64,000 nt of DNA, taken from assembly GCA_902168085.1 (NCBI GenBank), contig CABHOP010000020.1, positions 1 through 64,000 of the forward strand, written 5' to 3'. Origin of the DNA: an uncultured Bacteroides sp. (lineage in GTDB: Bacteria > Bacteroidota > Bacteroidia > Chitinophagales > Chitinophagaceae). Shown here one piece after another: positions 8,566 to 15,276 of this stretch. Numbering within the stretch: position 1 is the first letter of the stretch; each line of letters opens with the position of its first letter. A program made the position numbers and the translations under genes. The notes beneath the pieces are model-generated. The model searched no databases, was not told the origin of the DNA, and saw only the letters and a program-made list of their open reading frames with translations.

Positions 8566-9012
8566 ATGGGAATGCAAAGGGAGATACGGGATTTTTTGTG
8601 CGAGCGTAAGGTGGCAACCATATGTTATGTGAAGGATGGATTGCCCTATTGCTTTAACTGCCTGTATGCTGTTATCCCCAAAATGGATGGTATCGTATTT
8701 AAATCATCAAAGTCATCATTGCATAGCCGGATGCACAGCGGAACACCTGTTGCAGGCACCATATACCAGGCTTCAAAAAGCGGGTATGATAATACCGGCA
8801 TACAGCTTAGCGGAAAACTTGCTATTGTTGGTGAAATGCCTGATATATATGAAGCAGCTGAAAAGGCTTATTACAGGCGTTTCCCTATTGCACTAGCTAT
8901 CCCCGGCAAGTTATTCAGCATAATGCTCAGCACTATAAAATATACGCAAACCAGCAACGGTATAAGGCATAAGCTGGAGTGGGAAAGGCTGGAGTTAGAT
9001 GTTGTTCGTTAA
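8566..9012 (+). CDS. pyridoxamine 5'-phosphate oxidase-like FMN-binding split-barrel protein
   Basis: A 148-residue protein with the small FMN-binding split-barrel fold. It opens with a helix (REIRDFLCERKVATICYV) and strands typical of the PNPOx-like/YhbP group (GIVFKSSKSSLHSRM, PVAGTIYQ, GIQLSGKLAIVGE). Many such proteins bind FMN, F420 or haem, and the members without further domains are mostly uncharacterised. It sits 11 bp after the thioesterase gene and probably shares its transcript. The oxidase activity of true PdxH should not be assumed, since the protein is much shorter than PdxH and lacks its C-terminal substrate-binding part. Confidence 0.75.
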   Translation: MGMQREIRDFLCERKVATICYVKDGLPYCFNCLYAVIPKMDGIVFKSSKSSLHSRMHSGTPVAGTIYQASKSGYDNTGIQLSGKLAIVGEMPDIYEAAEKAYYRRFPIALAIPGKLFSIMLSTIKYTQTSNGIRHKLEWERLELDVVR

Positions 9013-9124
9013 AGAAAGCACGATATAATGACCCTTTCAACAAAGTATATTCGGCCTTTACAACAAAGTGACCCGCAAAGCCGCGTTCTATTTTTCTGTG
9101 TTGATCTGCTGCCGGCTTTTCATG

Positions 9125-10153
9125 TCAGGTAGTGAGGTAGTAAAGCAGTAAAATATTTAAAACATAAATCCCGAAAATGAGCAATGCATCCCAAGCCAAC
9201 CAAAATCGTTTCGCCTGAACGCGGTAGGTAAGACCGACAATCGCAATGGCTGCCATGATAATAGTTGCCAGGCAAGAAATGATGTTCAGATCAGACGCAT
9301 CCTTTAATAGGTTGCCCTTTGTGTAGAAAATGTCGTCCAGGGCCAGTATAAAGATGTTGAACAGGTTACTGCCCAAAAGATTACCTACGGCAATATCTAT
9401 GGAACCCATGCGTATCGCCGAGATAGAAACGGCTATTTCAGGAAGCGAAGTCGAAACTGCCAGCAAAAGCGTTCCCGCAAACGTTCTGTTAAGTCCGGCG
9501 GCTGCAGCAATATGTTCTGTAAAATATGGCAGCAGTAGCGCTGCACCGACAATAATCAGAGCAAACAAGCTAAAACGACCAATCACTTTAGGTAGGCTTA
9601 ACTGTTGATTCAAATGATGTACTTCGGCATCCGGTTGTTTGTTTTTTAAATCAAACCGGTACAGCAGCCATGCAGAAAGAAAATAAATGACCACAAAGGA
9701 AATACTAGTGAGGCCAATGCCGGCGATGATCGCAACATCATTTGGTAGAAATAGCCCGATACCGGCTAATGCAATTAACACAATGCCCATAGCTGCAGCT
9801 GCAGTATGGTTTTGAGATGCCTGTCCGAATAATGGTTTGCGCTGAGGAACAAAGGCATCCATTAGCGCAAGGATACCGAGATTGAAAGCGCAACTGCCCA
9901 AAACATCTCCAACAGCCAAATCCGCCGATTGAACTATTGCGGAAGAGCTGATCCCCACCATCAGTTCAGGAAGTGAGGTGACAGTAGCCATCAACATCAA
10001 TCCGATCCATGCACGCCCCAAACCTGTAATAGAAGCAATCATATCACCATAAATGGCAAGTTTCCTACCGGCAATGAATATCGCTAAACCACAAAATAGA
10101 AAACCGACTATATATATCATGTACCGAAAATAACTGAAACTTCTGACTTCCAT
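9125..10153 (-). CDS. Na+/Ca2+ exchanger-family antiporter (CaCA, YrbG-like)
   Basis: A 342-residue inner membrane cation/Ca2+ exchanger with about ten hydrophobic segments. The two inverted alpha repeats are clear: TSLPELMVGISSS followed by DVLGSCAFNLGIL in the N half, and STSLPEIAVSISA followed by NLLGSNLFNIFIL in the C half, each with the ion-coordinating Glu in SLPE. A charged cytoplasmic loop (FDLKNKQPDAEVHH) joins the halves. M12 (start at 10120) is an alternative start that would give a neater first helix. Codon choice (TTG/TTA for Leu, ATT/ATC for Ile, GGA for Gly) differs from the CTG/ATA/GGC habit of the genes on either side, a sign of recent acquisition shared with the next three genes. 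Confidence 0.88.
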   Translation of the reverse strand: MEVRSFSYFRYMIYIVGFLFCGLAIFIAGRKLAIYGDMIASITGLGRAWIGLMLMATVTSLPELMVGISSSAIVQSADLAVGDVLGSCAFNLGILALMDAFVPQRKPLFGQASQNHTAAAAMGIVLIALAGIGLFLPNDVAIIAGIGLTSISFVVIYFLSAWLLYRFDLKNKQPDAEVHHLNQQLSLPKVIGRFSLFALIIVGAALLLPYFTEHIAAAAGLNRTFAGTLLLAVSTSLPEIAVSISAIRMGSIDIAVGNLLGSNLFNIFILALDDIFYTKGNLLKDASDLNIISCLATIIMAAIAIVGLTYRVQAKRFWLAWDALLIFGIYVLNILLLYYLTT

Positions 10154-10266
10154 CGAGGGGGATAGCAGGGGTGGAACATGTCAACTATCATTATAACCGG
10201 TGGTAATTGTAGAGGCTTTGGTCAATGAAATCTGCTCATAAAAACGATTCTATACTAATTGCGAAA

Positions 10267-10297
10267 AAAGAGGGACTTCATTAAGAAGCCCCTCTTT
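10267..10297 (-). terminator. terminator of the arsR-START-VOC operon
   Basis: A 13-bp stem (10267-10279 with 10285-10297, one mismatch) with a short loop. On the minus strand it is followed by TTTTTTCG, the form of an intrinsic terminator, 49 bp past the VOC stop codon. Confidence 0.8.
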
Positions 10298-10346
10298 ACA
10301 GAGATAAAGGGATTCCAGCCGAACACCTATATTGTCAGATTTACAT

Positions 10347-10781
10347 TTAATCGTTGTGATTGGGGGCATATTCCACAATCCATTCAATACCGTATTTGTC
10401 TCTGAACATTCCGGCATATGTACCCCAGGGACTATCGCCAATGGGACCTTCAACATCTCCACCTACAGATAGCCCGTTAAATATTTTATCTGCTTCTTCG
10501 CGGCTTTCTGCACCGATTACTATTTTAGATCGGTTTTCGTTTTCGTTTACCCGACCCATAAATTCGGGAACATCATTGGCCAATAACACATTGCCTTTAC
10601 CGATGGACAAAGCAATCGTCATTATCTTATTGGCTTCATTTTCCGGCACGGGAAATTCAGCACTCGACAGGTCTTTAAAACGAACGATCTTAGTGAACTC
10701 GCCGCCCAAAACTGATTTGTAAAAAGTGAATGCGTCTTCGGCATTGCCGTTGAAATTGATCCAGGGATTGATTGTTCTCAT
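10347..10781 (-). CDS. VOC/PhnB-like glyoxalase-superfamily protein
   Basis: A 144-residue protein of the PhnB-like branch of the vicinal-oxygen-chelate superfamily. It has the usual opening INPWINFNGNAEDAFTFYKSV and the closing WGTYAGMFRDKYGIEWIVEY, in which Trp and the DKYG turn are conserved. Members are often annotated as 3-demethylubiquinone methyltransferase-like, but that activity is not supported for most of them. It is the last gene of an arsR-START-VOC operon, 34 bp after the START-domain gene. This trio is a common arrangement in Bacteroidota and Firmicutes. The ligand is unknown. Confidence 0.85.
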   Translation of the reverse strand: MRTINPWINFNGNAEDAFTFYKSVLGGEFTKIVRFKDLSSAEFPVPENEANKIMTIALSIGKGNVLLANDVPEFMGRVNENENRSKIVIGAESREEADKIFNGLSVGGDVEGPIGDSPWGTYAGMFRDKYGIEWIVEYAPNHND

Positions 10782-10815
10782 AATTTTATTTTTAGAGTGA
10801 TTGTAAGTTTTCTTT

Positions 10816-11316
10816 TTATGATTTTTTAGATAAGGTGGCCAACATGTCTTCCAGGTTTTTCAAGGTTAGGGCGAAGCCTATCTTGAAGCCCTCCAATAAT
10901 TTTTCCAACCGCTCAAACGATTCGTTGAAAATGACAATGTGTACTTTTGTTATGCCATTTTGCTCGCTGAAAGTGTAATCCCATTCAGAGCCCGGCAGCT
11001 CACGGTTTTCATCTTTATCGGCAAACGTGTTGTACATCTTGAAATTGGTTTTCGGGGTGATGGATGTAAATTCCTGCACTGCCCATCGCTCTTGTCCATC
11101 GGGGCTTATCATCGCATAAAATCGTCGCCCACCTACTTCAAAATTCATATACTTTGTTTTGGCGCGCATAGGTGCAGGTGCCCCCCATTGATCCAGTAGT
11201 TCGGCTTTAGTAAAGGCATCCCATACTAAAGAAAGCCCGGCATTGAACTCCCTGGTTATATAAACCGTTTTCGCGGTTTTGTCAACGTTAAAATCAAATA
11301 GCAAATCGTTGTTCAT
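10816..11316 (-). CDS. AHSA1/START (SRPBCC)-domain protein
   Basis: A 166-residue SRPBCC-superfamily protein with the AHSA1-like motif order: [28 protein letters not shown] near the N-terminus, [22 protein letters not shown] in the middle, and a long C-terminal helix ending [13 protein letters not shown]. The fold makes a deep hydrophobic pocket for an unknown small ligand. Its ATG shares one base with the stop of arsR (TAATG), so the two are translationally coupled. Position between an ArsR-type repressor and a VOC protein suggests that it belongs to a small ligand-sensing or detoxification unit, which is inference. Confidence 0.88.
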   Translation of the reverse strand: MNNDLLFDFNVDKTAKTVYITREFNAGLSLVWDAFTKAELLDQWGAPAPMRAKTKYMNFEVGGRRFYAMISPDGQERWAVQEFTSITPKTNFKMYNTFADKDENRELPGSEWDYTFSEQNGITKVHIVIFNESFERLEKLLEGFKIGFALTLKNLEDMLATLSKKS

Positions 11317-11633
11317 TATTTCTGTTCTTTAATTGTTGATAATAGTTGGTCAAGTTGATTGAATTGAGTTTCCCAGCTTTGCCTGAATTGCGCTAACCAA
11401 TGGTCAAACTCCTGCATTTTTTTCGCGTTGAAATGATAATAGATCTCTCTGCCGCGATGCTCAGGTTTAATCAATTCGCATTCGTGCAATACTTTAATAT
11501 GTTTTGACACAGCCTGACGGGTCATGTCAAATTTTTCCGCCATTGCATTGGGTGTTAATGCCTGGATAGCAACTAACGTTAAAATAGCCCTGCGTGTCGG
11601 GTCGGCTATAGCTTGAAATATATCTTGTTTCAT
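11316..11633 (-). CDS. ArsR-family winged-helix repressor
   Basis: A 105-residue ArsR-type regulator: [18 protein letters not shown], then the recognition helix region [23 protein letters not shown] and the wing [12 protein letters not shown]. There is no clear metal-binding Cys motif, so it fits the SdpR/YtlF-like subgroup that travels with START-domain genes rather than arsenic or cadmium sensors. It is the first gene of the operon. Two near-identical 16-bp palindromes cover its promoter (11651-11692), strongly suggesting autoregulation. Its codon use is AT-rich compared with the window average. Confidence 0.9.
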   Translation of the reverse strand: MKQDIFQAIADPTRRAILTLVAIQALTPNAMAEKFDMTRQAVSKHIKVLHECELIKPEHRGREIYYHFNAKKMQEFDHWLAQFRQSWETQFNQLDQLLSTIKEQK

Positions 11634-11650
11634 TCTTCAGTATTAAATAA

Positions 11651-11697
11651 GCAACCTTCGAGTTGCAAATATATATGCAACTTTTGAGTTGCGCAAA
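11651..11697 (-). promoter_or_regulatory. arsR promoter with two operator palindromes
   Basis: Two palindromes, GCAACCTTCGAGTTGC (11651-11666) and GCAACTTTTGAGTTGC (11677-11692), start 26 bp apart and differ at two bases. On the minus strand TTTG (11697-11694) and TATATTTG (11673-11666) fit the -33 and -7 consensus with 20 bp between. One palindrome fills the spacer and the other overlaps the -7 end and start region, so a bound repressor would block polymerase. Confidence 0.8.
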
Positions 11698-11800
11698 TGT
11701 ATTTGCATTTTTTTTGGATAATAGTGTGTAAAGCTTAATTGCTTTATAACCATTTTATTTTCAATGGAGTGTATTGAAAAGCAGGGTGATTCAAAGAAGA

Positions 11801-11836
11801 AATAGCCTGCTAAAACCAATATTTTAGCAGGCTATT
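11801..11836 (-). terminator. terminator of tRNA-Ser
   Basis: A perfect 15-bp stem (11801-11815 with 11822-11836) and 6-base loop, followed on the minus strand by TTTCTTCTTT, 12 bp beyond the tRNA 3' end. Confidence 0.85.
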
Positions 11837-11847
11837 GTGTGGTAAGG

Positions 11848-11934
11848 CGGAGAGAAAGGGATTCGAACCCTTGATACCTTTGACAGTATACACACTTTCC
11901 AGGCGTGCCTCTTCAACCACTCGAGCACCTCTCC
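11848..11934 (-). tRNA. tRNA-Ser (anticodon GGA)
   Basis: An 87-nt class II tRNA. The acceptor stem pairs GGAGAGG (11934 inward) with the CTCTCC end at 11849 and a G discriminator at 11848, as expected for serine. The anticodon loop CTGGAAA gives GGA, reading UCC/UCU. A long variable arm and the GGGTTCGAATCCC T arm are present. CCA is not encoded. Its 3' end faces the codon-atypical block at 9.1-11.7 kb. Confidence 0.95.
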
Positions 11935-12075
11935 GTGAATGCGGGCGGCAAAAATAGGGATTTTTTCTAATCATATGGTGTGCATTGCGTAGTTCTACGC
12001 ATATATTTCCATCTGCAGCATTGTACATTTATATGAGAGAATAATGTTGCATGTTCACCATTAAACTATTTTAAC

Positions 12076-13122
12076 ATGAAGAGGATAATAACATGTAGTG
12101 ACGGTACCTGGAACCGTCCTAACATAGATGAGAAGACCAATGTGCAGAAGATGTTTGACCTCATAAAACGCCGCGATGCTAATGGGGTAGAGCAGGTGAA
12201 AATATATGATGAAGGCATCGGGTCGAGCGGGAATGCGCTGGTGCGCATGTTTAACGGCGCTACCGGAAAGGGTATTGATGAAAACATCCGTGATATTTAC
12301 AAGTTCATTTGCTGGAATTATGAAGCGGGGGATGACCTGTTCCTGTTTGGTTTTAGCAGGGGCGCCTATACCGCACGCAGCCTTGCGGGGCTGATACGCA
12401 AGTGTGGCATCATCAGGCATAATGATATAGACCTGGTGGCAAAGGCATACGAACTGTACCGTAATAAAAGTGTGCTATCGGGTGATGAGAAAGCGGTGCA
12501 ATTCAGGAAAGACAATAGCTATGAAGCGGCTACCATCAAGCTGATAGGTGTATGGGATACGGTGGGTAGCCTGGGCATACCGCTGCATTTCCTGCAATGG
12601 TATAACAAACGCCGCTACACCTTTTACGATACCAGGCTGAGCAGTATTATAGAACATGCCTACCATGCCCTGGCGGTAGATGAGCGCAGGAAAAACTTTG
12701 TACCTACACTGTGGGAAAAGAGCCAGGAAGAACCCAAAGGATTTAAGCAGGTGCTGGAGCAGCGCTGGTTTCCGGGCGTGCATTCCAATGTTGGTGGTGG
12801 CTATCCCGACACGGGGTTGAGTGATATAGCACTGAAGTGGCTATTCAGAAAGGCAGCAGTAGTAGGGCTTGAAATGGATCAGCGCATACACGAGCTGCCC
12901 GATAAGTATGATGCAACGATCTATGATTCTACCAAAGGGCTATTCTCTTTGTTGCCTAAGGCTACACGCAAGATAGTGGTAGATAATGTAGAATCTTTTA
13001 TAGATGAGTCTGTATACAGGCGTATGGAAATAATGGGCGATAAATACCGCCCGGTGAATGTATTGAATGCAGAAATAAAAAGGCTGGCTAATAAGGAAAT
13101 AGCTGAGCCGCAGTTGCTGTAG
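12076..13122 (+). CDS. DUF2235 alpha/beta-hydrolase (Tle1-like)
   Basis: A 348-residue DUF2235 protein, a predicted serine hydrolase whose best-known relatives are the Tle1 phospholipase effectors of type VI secretion. Seen: the N-terminal IITCSDGTWNRP signature, the nucleophile elbow GFSRG (S94), a GVWDTVGSLG segment carrying an Asp, and PGVHSNVGGGYPDTGL carrying the candidate His. There is no signal peptide, and no VgrG, PAAR, Hcp or immunity-like gene is near it, so a stand-alone cytoplasmic lipase or esterase is as likely as an effector. Its last 35 bp overlap the convergent tatD gene. Confidence 0.85.
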   Translation: MKRIITCSDGTWNRPNIDEKTNVQKMFDLIKRRDANGVEQVKIYDEGIGSSGNALVRMFNGATGKGIDENIRDIYKFICWNYEAGDDLFLFGFSRGAYTARSLAGLIRKCGIIRHNDIDLVAKAYELYRNKSVLSGDEKAVQFRKDNSYEAATIKLIGVWDTVGSLGIPLHFLQWYNKRRYTFYDTRLSSIIEHAYHALAVDERRKNFVPTLWEKSQEEPKGFKQVLEQRWFPGVHSNVGGGYPDTGLSDIALKWLFRKAAVVGLEMDQRIHELPDKYDATIYDSTKGLFSLLPKATRKIVVDNVESFIDESVYRRMEIMGDKYRPVNVLNAEIKRLANKEIAEPQLL

Positions 13123-13855
13123 TGGCCTGTGCTACAACTGCTACATCAACAGCCAATACATCTGCTATCTTAGCTGCTATCAGTGGTATGTAGCTGCTTT
13201 CATTGCGCTTGCCACGATAGGGCATGGGGGCCAGGTAAGGGGCATCGGTTTCCAGTACGATATGCTGCAGGCCTATTTCTTTAATAATATCGGGTAGCGT
13301 GCTTTTTTTGAAAGTGACCACACCACCGATGCCTAAGCAGAGGCCAAGCGCCACTACTTGTCTTGCTTCTTCTATTGTGCCGCTGAAGCAATGGAAGATA
13401 CCTTTCAGGTTTCCATTTTGTTTACTGCGTACTATATCTATGCAGTCTTGAGTAGACTCGCGGCTGTGTATGACGATAGGCAGGTTGTATTGTAATGCCC
13501 AATCTATCTGCTGCTCAAATGCCTGTTTTTGCTGGGCTACGTGCGCCTTGTCCCAATAGTAATCGAGGCCTATCTCACCAATGGCTGCAAACTTTTCCTT
13601 TTCCAGCCATTGTTTTACTATGGCCAGTTCAGCCTCGTAATTATCTTTTACATATACCGGGTGCAGGCCCATCATAGGCAGGCAATGCTGTGGCCATGCT
13701 GCTGCAATACGCATCATACCCTCTATGGTGGTGCTATCGCAATTGGGCATATACATTTTGTGTACACCGGCATCAATAGCGCGCTGTATCATTTCCTTTT
13801 CGTCGGTGTTCAGTTGCTCCTCGTACAGGTGTGTATGTGTATCTATAAATGTCAT
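13088..13855 (-). CDS. TatD-family metal-dependent hydrolase/DNase
   Basis: A 255-residue TatD/YcfH-type TIM-barrel hydrolase, a two-metal 3'-5' exonuclease family. Metal ligands are visible: DTHTH at residues 5-9, GEIGLDYYW with its Glu, VIHSRES with its His, FHCFSGT with its His, and ETDAPYLAP with the C-terminal Asp. The start is placed at ATG 13855 (MTFIDTHTHLY); the ORF extends 15 residues upstream without family support. It begins two bases after the stop of the polysaccharide deacetylase gene and ends by overlapping the DUF2235 gene. It appears to be the last gene of the batD operon. Confidence 0.93.
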   Translation of the reverse strand: MTFIDTHTHLYEEQLNTDEKEMIQRAIDAGVHKMYMPNCDSTTIEGMMRIAAAWPQHCLPMMGLHPVYVKDNYEAELAIVKQWLEKEKFAAIGEIGLDYYWDKAHVAQQKQAFEQQIDWALQYNLPIVIHSRESTQDCIDIVRSKQNGNLKGIFHCFSGTIEEARQVVALGLCLGIGGVVTFKKSTLPDIIKEIGLQHIVLETDAPYLAPMPYRGKRNESSYIPLIAAKIADVLAVDVAVVAQATTATAAQLFPY

Positions 13856-13857
13856 AA

Positions 13858-14490
13858 CTATTGAGGCAATGCTTTTAGTTGCCAGTTTTGCTGTTTGCAA
13901 TATGCCAGCACTGCGGGTAAGGCATGCTGCATGCGCGGCCAGGCTTTCTCGCTATCGTGAAAGACCACTATAGACCCCGGCTGTATATTATTCAAAACAT
14001 TTTCGGTGCATCTTTCTGCTGTGATGCCGGTATCGAAGTCGCCGCTCAGTACATCCCACATATATATATGCCATTGCGGATGCGCCTGTAAAAGCCTGCC
14101 GGCTTGGCTGCGTTTGATGCGGCCATAGGGCGGGCGAAAAAGGCGGCTGTTGATGTGCTTGGCAGCCTGCTGCACATTGGTGATGTAGGCATCTGTTTTT
14201 GTATGCCAGCCATTCAGGTGGTTGTGCGTATGATTGCCAACGGTGTGTTGCGCCTCCAGTATCTGTTTATATATATCGGGATGGTCAGCAACATTCTTTC
14301 CTATGCAAAAGAAGGTAGCCTTCGCATCATATTGCTTCAACTGTTGTAATACAAAGGGCGTAATGGTAGGGTGGGGGCCGTCATCGAATGTAAGGTATAC
14401 AGCAGGGGTATCAGTAGCTGGTATATTCCACGTCAGTCGCGGATATACGAACCTGCTGAGCCACCAGGGTGTTTTAACTGCATACGCCAT
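13858..14490 (-). CDS. polysaccharide deacetylase (NodB domain)
   Basis: A 210-residue NodB-homology carbohydrate esterase 4 enzyme that removes N-acetyl groups from polysaccharide or peptidoglycan. All five family motifs are seen in order: TFDDGPHP (D36, D37), HTHNH, RPPYG, the WDVLSGDFDTG region and IVVFHDS. The start is taken as ATG 14490 (MAYAVKTPWW); a TTG five codons upstream is possible. The N-terminus is weakly hydrophobic without a convincing signal peptide. It lies 36 bp downstream of batE and two bases upstream of tatD, so it likely belongs to that transcript. Confidence 0.92.
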   Translation of the reverse strand: MAYAVKTPWWLSRFVYPRLTWNIPATDTPAVYLTFDDGPHPTITPFVLQQLKQYDAKATFFCIGKNVADHPDIYKQILEAQHTVGNHTHNHLNGWHTKTDAYITNVQQAAKHINSRLFRPPYGRIKRSQAGRLLQAHPQWHIYMWDVLSGDFDTGITAERCTENVLNNIQPGSIVVFHDSEKAWPRMQHALPAVLAYCKQQNWQLKALPQ

Positions 14491-14526
14491 TGTGCAAACC
14501 AACAAAAAGATAACGGAACATGAACA

Positions 14527-15276
14527 CTAAATTTTAGAAAGGCCATCGGTACGCATCCATCCGGTGCGGCCATCGGGCAGGGTTACTTCTATCCAGCCTT
14601 GCTGCTCTTTACTGCAATGCACGGTAGTGCCTTCCGGTACGGAAGCCGTTGATTTAGCCGGTGACGGGGTAGTATATAGTGGGGTGTCATTCTGCATTAC
14701 AACGGCTTTGCCTCCATCAGCACGGTTGGCAGCGGCAATAAATGCCAGTATAATACAGCAGGTGCAGATGACCCAACCTATGCCTGTGGCTTGTATGGGT
14801 AACCGGAATGATATGAAATGCATACGCCTTGCTATGGCATAGCCTATCAGTGCAACGAAGAGCACCAGGCTGATAACCGCCCATGTAGTAGCATTGCTGC
14901 CGGATGTCCACGACTTCCACCACTTTACAAAGAAGATATCCTGCGTGGTAGCTATACGGTTGATGATGCGGCTTTGGGCCAGTGAAAGATTGTCCTGCGC
15001 TTCTTTATAACCGGGCTGTGTGGCCAGGGCGCGTTCGTAATTCAATACCGCAGGGCCTACCTGGTTTAGTTTATAATATGCATTGCCAAGATTATAATAG
15101 ACTACTGCATCGGCGGGCTTCAGTGCGGCTACCTGCTCGTAATAATACGCAGCACTGTCGTAGTTCTTTTGTTCATAGTGCTTATTGGCCTGCTGCCACC
15201 ATGCTTCATATTGCGGGGCGGCAAAAGAAATGGTGCAGCACAATAAAAGGAGTAACAAGTTGACTACGGTTTTCAT
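14527..15276 (-). CDS. batE: BatE-like TPR and SH3 protein
   Basis: A 249-residue membrane protein of the Bacteroidota aerotolerance (Bat) set. It has a signal peptide (MKTVVNLLLLLLCCTISFAA), two TPR units (YEQKNYDSAAYYYEQVAALKP and VVYYNLGNAYYKLN), two membrane helices at about 125-180, and a C-terminal bacterial SH3-like domain (LYTTPSPAKSTASVPEGTTV, GWIEVTLPDGRTGWM). Its ATG overlaps the batD stop by four bases. BatE is thought to work with BatD and the von Willebrand-domain proteins BatA/B, which are not next to it here. The exact role remains unclear even in studied species. Confidence 0.88.
   Translation of the reverse strand: MKTVVNLLLLLLCCTISFAAPQYEAWWQQANKHYEQKNYDSAAYYYEQVAALKPADAVVYYNLGNAYYKLNQVGPAVLNYERALATQPGYKEAQDNLSLAQSRIINRIATTQDIFFVKWWKSWTSGSNATTWAVISLVLFVALIGYAIARRMHFISFRLPIQATGIGWVICTCCIILAFIAAANRADGGKAVVMQNDTPLYTTPSPAKSTASVPEGTTVHCSKEQQGWIEVTLPDGRTGWMRTDGLSKI

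Noticed and set aside
9013..11934. Integrative element at the tRNA-Ser 3' end
   Set aside because: There is no integrase, no relaxase and no second copy of the tRNA end at the far side; only the codon bias supports acquisition.
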